NCBI RefSeq assembly: GCF_014217805.1
Contig: NZ_CP055156.1
Location: 4,284,585-4,348,584 of the forward strand
Source: Adhaeribacter swui
GTDB taxonomy: Bacteria > Bacteroidota > Bacteroidia > Cytophagales > Hymenobacteraceae
Direction: 5' to 3'
Length of the DNA: 64,000 nucleotides
The translations under genes and the position numbers were made by a program. The stretch's first letter is position 1. Each line of letters starts with the position of its first letter. The notes beneath the pieces are model-generated. The model was not told where the DNA came from, searched no databases, and saw only the letters and a list, made by a program, of their open reading frames with translations. This document shows, piece after piece, positions 44,228 to 53,700 of this stretch.

Positions 44228-44379
44228 AAGGTAAGAAATAAGATGGTTTTTTGATATAACTTGTAATAACCCTAAAGGTTTAGTTATTCGCCGCGCAACT
44301 GTTAAAACAAAACGAATGGTTATCTTTATTGACTAAAACAACATATTATTTCTGTTAATTAAAAGTAAATTTCCGGATT

Positions 44380-45477
44380 ATGGCAATACAGGCTTCTGTG
44401 CAAAAGCATCTATTAAATTTTAAGTTTGATGCTCGTACCTCGCGGGGAGCTATGCAGCAGCACGAAGTGTTTTATTTAAAATTGCAGGATACCCGTTATC
44501 CGGAAATTACCGGAATCGGGGAGTGCGCCCCACTACCTGGTTTAAGTCCGGAACACGATTCTACCTTTGAACACAGATTAAATACTTGGGTAAGTGATTT
44601 TAATAAGGAGACTATTGATAATGAATTATTTGAAATAAATTATTTAAATAATAAGTTTAACCTACAGTATTGGCCTTCTTTGCGCTTTGCTCTGGAAACT
44701 GCTTGGTTAGATTGGCAGCAACAAGGCAGTAAAAAACTGTTTAATAATTCTTTTTCCCGGTCGCAAACGGGTATTCCAATCAATGGATTAATCTGGATGG
44801 GCGACCAATCTTTTATGCAGCAGCAGATTGAGAAGAAGTTAAAAGAAGGTTTTTCTTGCTTAAAATTAAAAATCGGCGGTTTAGATTTCAACACCGAACT
44901 CGCCATTTTAAAGCAAATCCGGGAAGTTGCCAGTCCAAAAGTGTTAAGCATCCGGTTGGATGCCAATGGCGCTTTTGCCCCAGAGCGGGCCTTAAACCAG
45001 CTAGAACAATTAAGCCAATTCGCCATCCATTCTATAGAACAACCCATAAAACCGAGGCAGCATCAGGTAATGGCTTATTTGTGCCGGCATTCGCCTATTC
45101 CTATTGCTTTAGACGAAGAATTGATTGGTGTTGTTGATAAAATCGAGCAGCAACAAATGCTCCTCAATCTGAAGCCGGCTTACATCATTTTAAAGCCAAC
45201 TTTATTGGGCGGTTTTCAGGCTACTCGAGAATGGATTGCGTTAGCCGCAGCGCAAAACATTTCCTGGTGGATTACATCGGCCCTGGAGTCGAATATTGGG
45301 TTAAATGCGATTAGCCAGTTTACGGCCGAGTATAATTTACAGACAGAACAAGGTCTGGGCACGGGCCAACTGTACCACAATAATGTGCGCTCGCCCTTAA
45401 CTATTAGGTCTGGTAAACTTTATTATGAGGCAACCGCCACCTGGGATTTGCAACCATTATGGTATCAAAAAGTGTAA
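44380..45477 (+). CDS. menC: o-Succinylbenzoate synthase
   Basis: A 365-residue enolase-superfamily enzyme, fourth step of menaquinone synthesis. The catalytic KxK is in CLKLKIGG; metal ligands lie in RLDANGAF, SIEQPI and ALDEEL; the second catalytic lysine is in IILKPTLLGG. These agree with Bacteroidota MenC. The isochorismate synthase and thioesterase at the window's left edge belong to the same pathway but are 42 kb away. It diverges from egtB. Confidence 0.9.
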   Translation: MAIQASVQKHLLNFKFDARTSRGAMQQHEVFYLKLQDTRYPEITGIGECAPLPGLSPEHDSTFEHRLNTWVSDFNKETIDNELFEINYLNNKFNLQYWPSLRFALETAWLDWQQQGSKKLFNNSFSRSQTGIPINGLIWMGDQSFMQQQIEKKLKEGFSCLKLKIGGLDFNTELAILKQIREVASPKVLSIRLDANGAFAPERALNQLEQLSQFAIHSIEQPIKPRQHQVMAYLCRHSPIPIALDEELIGVVDKIEQQQMLLNLKPAYIILKPTLLGGFQATREWIALAAAQNISWWITSALESNIGLNAISQFTAEYNLQTEQGLGTGQLYHNNVRSPLTIRSGKLYYEATATWDLQPLWYQKV

Positions 45478-45644
45478 AGACTAATACGTCTAGTGTTTAA
45501 TTATAGCTTTAAATTTAAATTATTATATTTTTGATTTATAGTGTTTTATAAATAAAATTAAAAAATTTTTAATCCACAAATTACCCTAGTTTATTCTGGT
45601 AAATCCTTAAATTATTTATCGGCTTAAAAGGTAAATTTTAGCCG

Positions 45645-46358
45645 TTATTGATTTTCTGTAGTATTTTCATTTTTTAAAATTTCTGCTACTTTAGGTACTC
45701 CCGTGCTGGCTTTTTCGGGGAATAAATGCAGGTTAGGTCGTTTGGTTACGGAAGGTAAATTCGGATCGATGACGTAAACGGGAATGCCGTAGGGTACGTA
45801 GTCAATTAAACCTGCTGCCGGATAAACTACCAACGAGGTGCCTACTACCATAAAAATATCGGCTTCCTGGGCTTCTTTTACCGCCACCTCCATCATGGGT
45901 ACCATTTCGCCAAACCAAACAATATTAGGCCGTAACTGTGAGCCTTTTTCGCATAAGTCGCCTACTTTTAACTCCCAGCCTTTTATAGGGTAAATTAAGT
46001 TTTCATCTACGGTACTCCGCGATTCAAATAACTTGCCGTGCAAGTGAATTACCTTAGAGGAGCCAGCTCTTTCGTGTAAGTTGTCTACATTTTGCGTAAT
46101 AACGGTAACCTCGAACTGTTCTTCCAGTTGCGCTAAAGCCAAATGTCCTGGATTGGGGTGTACTTGATGGGCATTTTTCCGCCGTTCGTTATAAAAATTA
46201 AGTACCAGCTCCGGGTTACGTCGCCAACCTTCCGGCGAGGCTACATCCATAACCTCATGGCCCTCCCATAAACCATTTGAATCCCGGAAAGTAGCAATGC
46301 CGCTTTCGGCGCTTATACCGGCTCCAGTTAAAACCACTACTTTTTTACGTGTTGTCAT
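45645..46358 (-). CDS. Sirtuin (SIR2) NAD-dependent deacylase, zinc cysteines lost
   Basis: A 237-residue CobB-type sirtuin. NAD-binding motifs LTGAGISAESGIATFR and TQNVDNLH, and catalytic His in VIHLHGKL, are intact. The NFYNERRK segment carries the Tyr-x-x-Arg pair found in class III (desuccinylase/demalonylase) sirtuins. The zinc ribbon is degenerate: the whole protein has a single cysteine (GDLCEKGSQLRP), so no Cys4 site can form. It is minus-strand, downstream of topA after a terminator. Confidence 0.9.
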   Translation of the reverse strand: MTTRKKVVVLTGAGISAESGIATFRDSNGLWEGHEVMDVASPEGWRRNPELVLNFYNERRKNAHQVHPNPGHLALAQLEEQFEVTVITQNVDNLHERAGSSKVIHLHGKLFESRSTVDENLIYPIKGWELKVGDLCEKGSQLRPNIVWFGEMVPMMEVAVKEAQEADIFMVVGTSLVVYPAAGLIDYVPYGIPVYVIDPNLPSVTKRPNLHLFPEKASTGVPKVAEILKNENTTENQ

Positions 46359-46400
46359 TTTTAAATTTTTTATTTTTCAGCTAAGCAATTAGGTAAAATA

Positions 46401-46436
46401 AAAAAGCGAAGTACGCTTTGTTGCCTACTTCGCTTT
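46401..46436 (-). terminator. Terminator of topA
   Basis: On the minus strand AAAGCGAAGTA pairs with TACTTCGCTTT and is followed by T6. It lies 22 bases after the topA stop. Confidence 0.82.
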
Positions 46437-46457
46437 ACTATATTTTTAAAAATTTGA

Positions 46458-48896
46458 TTATTTTTTCTTTTCAGAAGCAGTTGTTTTTTTAGTGCCTGCT
46501 TTTTTAGCTGCGGGTTTTTTAGTAGCTGCTTTTTTGGCTGTAGTTTTGGCCGGCGTATCGGCTTTAGCATCCGCTTTTTTCTTGAACCCGCCCCGGGCCG
46601 GTTTATCCGGAGTTTGTTCGGCTAAAGTTAAACATTCTTCTAACGTTAAGTCGGCGGGAACCTTATCCTTCGGAATTTTTACATTTTTCTTGCCCACGGC
46701 AATGTACGGTCCGAATCGACCATTGAGTACCTGTACATCCGGGTTTTCGGCGAAAGATTTAATGCATTTTTCGGCATCTGCTTTGCGCTTAGATTCAATC
46801 AGTTGAATGGCTTCATCTGCATTAACAGTATAAGGGTCCAGGGTTTTAGGTAATGAGTAAAATTTGTTGTCGTGCCGGATAAAAGGCCCAAACCGGCCAA
46901 TGGCCGCGGTCATGTCTTTTTCCTCGAAAGTACCTACTACCCGCGGTAACTTAAATAATTCTAAAGCATCGGCCAAGGTAATATTTTCTAAAAATTGCCC
47001 TTTCCGCAGGCTGGCATATACGGGTTTTTCCTTGGTTTCTTCGTTCTCTTCTCCCATCTGCACGAAAGGTCCAAAACGACCCAAACGGGCCGTGATTTTC
47101 TTCCCGGTTTCCGGATGAACGCCTAGCTCCCGGGCTCCGCTAATGGTGGAGCGCTCTACGTTTTGGCTGGAAGTTACCGTTTCGTGAAAACCGCTGTAAA
47201 AGTGTTCGATCATTTTATCCCAGGCTTTTTTGCCCGCCGCAATCTGATCAAATTCTTCTTCTACTTTAGCGGTAAACGAATAATCAATAACGCTTGGAAA
47301 ATAATCTACCAGAAAATCATTCACCACCATAGCCATATCCGTCGGGAAGAGTTTGCCTTTCTCTGCACCTACCAGCTCCGTTTTGGTTTGGGTGGTAATG
47401 TTATCTTTTACTAAAGATAAAACCTGGTAAGCCCGTTCTTTACCGTCGCGATTGTCTTTTTCTACGTAGCCGCGTTTTTGAATGGTAGAAATAGTAGGCG
47501 CGTAAGTAGATGGCCGACCGATGCCCATTTCTTCGAGTTTTTTAACTAAGCTGGCTTCAGTGTAGCGCGGTGCCGGCCGGGAAAACCGTTGCGTAGCTAA
47601 AACTCTTTCGGCGGCTAATTGCTGACCAATGGTTAAAGGCGGCAACATGTCATGCTCATCTTCTTCCAACGTTTCACTATCATCTTTCGATTCGATGTAA
47701 ACTTTTAAAAATCCGTCAAAAGTGATTACTTCGCCGGTAGCTACAAACTTTTCTTTTACCGTAGAAATGCCAATGGTAGCCGTGGTTTTTTCAATTTCGG
47801 CATCGGCCATTTGCGAGGCAATGGCCCGCTTACGGATTAGTTCGTACAAACGTTGTTCGTTGCGGTCCGAAGAAACTTCTTTCGCAAAAAAATCGGTGGG
47901 CCGGATGGCTTCGTGGGCTTCCTGTGCCGACTGCGACTTGTTTTTATATTGCCGTACTTTTACGTATTGTTCGCCAAAAGCGGCCGTAATCCGGGCTACA
48001 GCCCCATCAATGGCATCTTTCGATAAGTTTACTGAGTCGGTACGCATGTACGAGATTTTACCGGCTTCGTATAATTTTTGCGCAACGGTCATGGTTTGGG
48101 CAACCGAAAAACCTAATTTCCGGCTGGCCTCTTGCTGTAAAGTAGAAGTGGTAAAAGGAGCAGCCGGCGATCTTTTTAAAGGTTTTTTCTCCAGGTTGTC
48201 AATGGTGTAGGTAGCACCTTTGCATTTTTCCAGAAAAGCTTCCGCTTCGGCTTGCGTTTTAAAACGGCTCGGTAATTCTGCTTCCAGTTTTTTGCCGTCT
48301 ACGGTAAAAAGAGCGGTAACTTTAAACGCAGAATCTGCTTTAAAACGCTCAATTTCCCGTTCGCGCTCTACTACCAGGCGCACCGCAACCGATTGCACCC
48401 GACCAGCTGATAAACCTGTTTTTATTTTTTTCCAGAGTACCGGCGATAACTCAAAACCTACCAAACGGTCTAACACGCGGCGGGCTTGCTGGGCGTTTAC
48501 CCGGTCAATATCAATACCGCGCGGCGATTCTATGGCGTTCAGGATGGCATTTTTAGTAATTTCCCGAAAAACAATGCGCCGGGTTTTTTTATCATTTAAA
48601 TTAAGTGCTTCGGCTAAGTGCCATGATATAGCTTCTCCTTCGCGGTCATCATCGGAAGCTAGCCAAACCATTTCGGCTTCTTTCGCTAGTTTCTTTAATT
48701 CGGCAACCACATCTTTTTTATCTGCCGAAACAATATAGGTGGGTTTAAAGCCGTTTTTGATATCAATCGCGTTATTATCTTTAGGTAAATCGCGCACGTG
48801 ACCAAAACTGGATTTTACCACAAAATCTTTTCCCAGATACCCTTCTATCGTTTTTGCCTTGGCAGGCGACTCCACAATAACTAAGTTTTTTACCAT
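46458..48896 (-). CDS. topA: DNA topoisomerase I
   Basis: An 812-residue type IA topoisomerase that relaxes negative supercoils. The TOPRIM domain opens VIVESPAKAKTIEGYLGKDF and holds the ASDDDREGEAISWHL metal site; the active-site tyrosine is in KISYMRTDSVNLS (about residue 285). The end (last 50 residues) is a Lys/Ala-rich histone H1-like tail (AAKKAGTKKTT), a usual Bacteroidota extension. Instead of zinc fingers, the C-terminus has repeats of the GRFGPF type (LGRFGPFVQMGEE, AIGRFGPFIRHD, GRFGPYIAVG). Confidence 0.96.
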   Translation of the reverse strand: MVKNLVIVESPAKAKTIEGYLGKDFVVKSSFGHVRDLPKDNNAIDIKNGFKPTYIVSADKKDVVAELKKLAKEAEMVWLASDDDREGEAISWHLAEALNLNDKKTRRIVFREITKNAILNAIESPRGIDIDRVNAQQARRVLDRLVGFELSPVLWKKIKTGLSAGRVQSVAVRLVVEREREIERFKADSAFKVTALFTVDGKKLEAELPSRFKTQAEAEAFLEKCKGATYTIDNLEKKPLKRSPAAPFTTSTLQQEASRKLGFSVAQTMTVAQKLYEAGKISYMRTDSVNLSKDAIDGAVARITAAFGEQYVKVRQYKNKSQSAQEAHEAIRPTDFFAKEVSSDRNEQRLYELIRKRAIASQMADAEIEKTTATIGISTVKEKFVATGEVITFDGFLKVYIESKDDSETLEEDEHDMLPPLTIGQQLAAERVLATQRFSRPAPRYTEASLVKKLEEMGIGRPSTYAPTISTIQKRGYVEKDNRDGKERAYQVLSLVKDNITTQTKTELVGAEKGKLFPTDMAMVVNDFLVDYFPSVIDYSFTAKVEEEFDQIAAGKKAWDKMIEHFYSGFHETVTSSQNVERSTISGARELGVHPETGKKITARLGRFGPFVQMGEENEETKEKPVYASLRKGQFLENITLADALELFKLPRVVGTFEEKDMTAAIGRFGPFIRHDNKFYSLPKTLDPYTVNADEAIQLIESKRKADAEKCIKSFAENPDVQVLNGRFGPYIAVGKKNVKIPKDKVPADLTLEECLTLAEQTPDKPARGGFKKKADAKADTPAKTTAKKAATKKPAAKKAGTKKTTASEKKK

Positions 48897-49058
48897 TCTA
48901 TATTAAAGTTGGCCTAATCGCCATTTTTGCGCAAAGATGAATATTTTTTCTACATTATTACTAAATGTCTGTTCTTTGCCGCAAGACTATTTAGTAAGAT
49001 ATTATAGCTGTGTGTAATTTTACAACCCAATCCGAATGTTACAAGTTCAATAGCTTAT

Positions 49059-49547
49059 ATGTCCTATCATTTATTTATCTGCCGCCACGCGCAGGCGCAA
49101 GAGCCCAATTTTAACCTTCCTGATTTTGGACGGGAGCTAATCCCAAATGGAATTCTGGAAGCAGAACAAGCCGGAAATTGGTTGCAACTACAAGCCACAA
49201 AACCCGACTTAATTGTTTGCAGCAGTGCCCAACGTACCCGGACTACCGCGGCCATTATAGCAGCTAAACTTGCTTACCCAGAGCAAAAGGTTCTGGCCGA
49301 AAAAGCTTTGTACAATGCTTCGGAGAGCCAGCTTTTAAATTTTCTGGCCAAAACAGAAAAGGAACAAAAAACAATTGTTTTAGTCGGACATAATCCAGGA
49401 GTGTCGGATGTGGTGAGTACTTTAAGTGGTAAAAACCAGGGCAATGTGCCAACCGGCAGTGTGCATTATTTACCTTTTGAAATGGCCGATTGGAGTGAGC
49501 TGTTTATAACCACCGCTAAAAACTACAGGGCTTATTTAGGCAAATAA
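49059..49547 (+). CDS. SixA-type phosphohistidine phosphatase
   Basis: A 162-residue short histidine phosphatase. The phospho-acceptor motif is CRHAQAQ (His10) and the second histidine is in LVGHNPGVSDVV. SixA in E. coli removes phosphate from phosphohistidine of signalling proteins (ArcB, and PTS-Ntr NPr). It lies 145 bp upstream of the ParA gene, in the same direction as the chemosensory cluster, but no shared promoter is seen. Confidence 0.87.
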   Translation: MSYHLFICRHAQAQEPNFNLPDFGRELIPNGILEAEQAGNWLQLQATKPDLIVCSSAQRTRTTAAIIAAKLAYPEQKVLAEKALYNASESQLLNFLAKTEKEQKTIVLVGHNPGVSDVVSTLSGKNQGNVPTGSVHYLPFEMADWSELFITTAKNYRAYLGK

Positions 49548-49692
49548 AAGGTAGAAGTATAAACCTGATTGGCTGCTGGAAATTTTAAAATTTTTAAAAT
49601 TTAAAAGTTAAACTAAACTTTAGTTTGCTTTAATCCTTCTGGTAAGTTAATCTCAGGTTTTTAAGGCGAAGGCCGTTTATTAAACCTTACGT

Positions 49693-50439
49693 ATGGCAAC
49701 AACAATTGTATCGGTTATTAACCAAAAGGGCGGAACGGGCAAAACCACCACTACCATTAATTTAGGTCGGGCTTTAAGTAAACTGGGGCATAAGGTATTG
49801 CTTGTTGACCTGGACCCGCAGGGCAACCTGTCGTACTCGCTGGATATTTCGGAGCCAAAATTCACCTTGGCTGATGCGTTTACCGGAACTAAAAAATTAA
49901 AAGAAATTCTGATTCAAAAAGGCGAATTATTTTTTGTAGCTCCGGGCTCGTCCGAACTGGTGGATGTTGAAATTTCGTTGGTTACGCAGGAGAAAAGAGA
50001 AAATTTTTTAAAAAATATCCTTTCGGGCATTAAAGGTTTTGACTATGTTTTAATTGATTGTCCGCCTTCACTAAGTGTGCTTACCTTAAATGCCTTAACG
50101 GCCTCACACCAAGTTTTAATTCCTTTGCAAATGGAAGTGTTAACCATGCAAGGACTTAATCAAATTCTAAATACCGTTGGCAAAATTAAAACTACTTTAA
50201 ACCCCAAACTCCAGGTAAAAGGAATTGTAATTGTAATGTACGATAAACGGCGCAAGCTCAGCTCCGAAGTAGAGGCATTTCTGCAGGAAAATGTAAACGA
50301 AAAGATTTTTAAGTCGCGCATCCGTTTAAACGTAAAACTGGCCGAAGCGCCCTCGTTTGGTCAAAGCATCCTGGATTACGACCCTTCATCGAATGGCGCC
50401 CAAGATTATCTGGCATTAGCCAAAGAATTTACGGCTTAA
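49693..50439 (+). CDS. ParA-family ATPase at the head of the chemosensory cluster
   Basis: A 248-residue deviant-Walker P-loop ATPase. The signature KGGTGKTTTT spans residues 12-21 (Lys12, Lys17), followed by LLVDLDPQGNLSYSLD and DYVLIDCPPSLSVLTLNAL. It lacks an N-terminal helix-turn-helix, so it resembles the small ParA/Soj or PpfA type. No parB or parS is beside it. It lies 314 bp upstream of the giant HAMP receptor in the same direction; by analogy with PpfA (Rhodobacter) and ParC (Vibrio) I infer it positions or partitions cytoplasmic chemoreceptor clusters. A general plasmid-style role is the alternative. Confidence 0.88.
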   Translation: MATTIVSVINQKGGTGKTTTTINLGRALSKLGHKVLLVDLDPQGNLSYSLDISEPKFTLADAFTGTKKLKEILIQKGELFFVAPGSSELVDVEISLVTQEKRENFLKNILSGIKGFDYVLIDCPPSLSVLTLNALTASHQVLIPLQMEVLTMQGLNQILNTVGKIKTTLNPKLQVKGIVIVMYDKRRKLSSEVEAFLQENVNEKIFKSRIRLNVKLAEAPSFGQSILDYDPSSNGAQDYLALAKEFTA

Positions 50440-50753
50440 TAAATTCAATCACTGTAAACGACTGATTACTGCTAGGGTAGTATAGGATTTATGTATTTAA
50501 CTTAAAATTAAATATTTACAAATTGCTTGATTTTACTGCGGAAAAATAGAATAATATATATAACACTTTTTACCCGCCGAAACATTAATTTTACCCGTTA
50601 AAAAATGGTTTTATAGCTTTAACCATCAAAGCTTTTTCCTTTTTAATCTAAATAATTTATAACTTTAGCTTTTGCCAAATCAGCTTTATGCAAACTTAGG
50701 CTGATTTACCAAATACTCCCATTTGAACAATTACATACAATTATAAAAGCAAT
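50440..50753 (+). promoter_or_regulatory. Intergenic region before the HAMP receptor, with a hairpin
   Basis: This 314-base gap holds no gene. TAACTTTA (50660-50667) is a near-consensus -7 element. Downstream, AAATCAGC at 50677-50684 and GCTGATTT at 50700-50707 could form an eight-base-pair hairpin with a 15-base loop, 46 bases before the ATG. It might shape the mRNA leader; no known riboswitch is recognisable. Confidence 0.35.
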
Positions 50754-53700
50754 ATGGCTTTAGGAAAAAACATGAAGTTGAATAAAGAAAAGTTAATTGC
50801 GCCTTTAGAAACCAGTAAAGTGCCGGAAAGTACGGCTACGGAATCTAAACCGGAACAAGCAACTAAATCTGCCATCGCGAAGGAAACCGTGCCGGAAGCA
50901 GTTTCAACTTCTAGTACTCCCACAATCCCTAAAAACGGGCAAGGAAGATCTTTTTCCCGGATTTCCGCTGGTGGCAATTCAGCCCGCAAATCTTCGGTGG
51001 CCGGCGATGGATCGGATACCCGGGAGCAAACGTATTTAAACGAACAATTAAATCGGGTGTTGTATGCCCTGGATGCTTTTAAAAAAGGCGACGTATCGGT
51101 GCGTTTAACGAAACAAGACGATGATATTTTCGCAGAAATAGCCGAAGCTTATAATTCCATGGTGGAAATGATCGGGGGCGTAGGTGGCGAAGTATCCCGC
51201 ATTTCAAAAGTAGCGGGGGTAGAAGGAAACTTAAAGGCCCGGGCTTCCGCCGAAAGCGCTTCTGGTTTCTGGAAAGACATGATCAATAACATTAATGGTC
51301 TGGTAGATTCTATTGCGGTGCCGGTTTTGGAAGTAGGTAAAGTTTTAAAAAATATATCCAAAGGCAACCTCGACGAAACCTTTCAGATTCCGGTTTCCGG
51401 TGATTTTAAGGTAATGGCCGAAACCATTAACCGCACCATTGATAATTTAAATTTATTTGCCGGCGAGGTAACCCGGGTAGCCTTGGAAGTAGGGTCGGAA
51501 GGAAAATTAGGCGGCCAGGCTTCGGTGCCCAACGTTGCCGGTGTTTGGAAAGACCTTACCGATAACGTAAATACCATGGCGAGTAACTTAACCAGCCAGG
51601 TACGCGACATTGCCAACGTAGCTACCGCCGTTGCTAAAGGCGATTTAACGCAGAAAATCACGGTTGATGTAAAAGGCGAACTGTTGCAGCTAAAAGAGAA
51701 CATCAACCAAATGGTGGACTCTTTAAATATATTTGGTGATGAGGTAACCCGGGTAGCCCGCGAAGTAGGAACGGAAGGGAAACTGGGTGGTCAGGCCCGT
51801 GTGCCGAATGTGGGCGGTACCTGGAAAGAACTAACCGATAACGTAAATACCATGGCGAGTAACTTAACCAGCCAGGTACGCGACATTGCCAACGTAGCTA
51901 CCGCCGTTGCTAAAGGCGATTTAACCCAAAAAATTACCGTTAACGTTAAAGGCGAACTTCTGGAATTAAAGGAGAACATTAACCAAATGGTGGACTCTCT
52001 GAATATCTTCGGCGATGAAGTAACCCGGGTAGCCCGCGAAGTAGGAACGGAAGGAAAATTGGGTGGACAAGCCAATGTACCGCGGGTAGCCGGTATCTGG
52101 AAAGAATTAACGGTTAATGTAAACTCCATGGCGAGTAACTTAACCAGTCAGGTACGGGATATTGCTAACGTAGCTACTTCCGTAGCCCGCGGCGACTTAA
52201 GTCAGAAGATTACGGTAGATGTAAAAGGCGAACTGTTGCAATTAAAAGAGAACATCAACCAGATGGTGGACTCTTTGAATATTTTTGCTGGTGAGGTAAC
52301 CCGGGTGGCTTTGGAAGTAGGTACGGAAGGAAAACTCGGTGGTCAGGCCTTAGTGCCGAATGTGGCCGGCGTCTGGAAAGCGCTTACTGATAACGTAAAC
52401 TCCATGGCAAGTAATCTAACTAGCCAGGTACGCGATATAGCCAACGTAGCTACTTCCGTGGCTAAAGGCGACCTAAGTCAGAAAATGACGGTAGATGTAA
52501 ACGGGGAGATATTAGAATTAAAAAACATCTTGAACCAGATGGTGGATTCCCTGAACATCTTTGCCGGGGAGGTTACCCGGGTGGCGCTGGAAGTGGGAAC
52601 GGAAGGTAAGCTCGGGGGGCAGGCCAATGTACCGAATGTAGCCGGGGTTTGGAAGGCCCTTACGGATAATGTAAACTCCATGGGCTCTAACCTGACCAGC
52701 CAGGTACGCGACATAGCCAACGTAGCCACCGCCGTAGCTCGCGGCGATTTAAGCCAGAAGATTACGGTAGATGTAAAAGGCGAACTGTTGCAGTTAAAAG
52801 AGAACATCAACCAGATGGTGGATTCCCTGAACATCTTTGCTGGCGAAGTGACCCGCGTGGCCTTAGAAGTAGGTACCGAAGGGAAATTGGGTGGCCAGGC
52901 CTCCGTGCCGAATGTAGCCGGGGTGTGGAAAGCATTGACCGATAACGTAAACTCCATGGCCAGCAACTTAACGCTCCAAGTGCGCGATATTGCCAATGTA
53001 GCTACCGCCGTTGCTAAAGGCGATTTAACCCAGAAAATCACGGTTGATGTAAAAGGCGAGCTGTTGCAATTAAAGGAGAACATCAACCAAATGGTGGACT
53101 CTCTGAATATTTTTGGGGATGAAGTAACCCGGGTTGCCCGCGAAGTAGGAACCGAAGGTATTTTGGGCGGACAAGCCAATGTACCGCGGGTAGCCGGTAT
53201 CTGGAAAGAGCTAACGGTGAACGTAAACTCCATGGCCAGCAACTTAACCAGCCAGGTACGGGATATTGCCAATGTGGCCACTTCCGTAGCGCGGGGCGAC
53301 TTAAGTCAGAAGATTACGGTAGATGTAAAAGGCGAACTGTTGCAACTAAAAGAGAACATCAACCAAATGGTGGACTCTTTGAACATATTTGCTGGGGAGG
53401 TAACACGCGTGGCCTTAGAAGTAGGTACCGAAGGGAAGCTGGGCGGTCAGGCCTCCGTGCCGAATGTGGCCGGCGTATGGAAAGCCCTAACCGATAACGT
53501 AAATTCCATGGGCTCTAACCTAACCAGTCAGGTACGGGATATTGCCAACGTAGCTACCGCCGTAGCCCGCGGCGACTTGAGCCAGAAAATGACGGTAGAT
53601 GTAAACGGGGAGATATTAGAATTAAAAAACATCTTGAACCAGATGGTGGACTCCTTGAACATCTTTGCCGGGGAAGTAACCCGGGTAGCCTTAGAAGTAG

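Noticed and set aside
47722-48738. Plus-strand frames of 162 and 172 codons opposite topA
   Set aside because: Antisense shadows of a well-conserved gene; no family match and no start or promoter signals.
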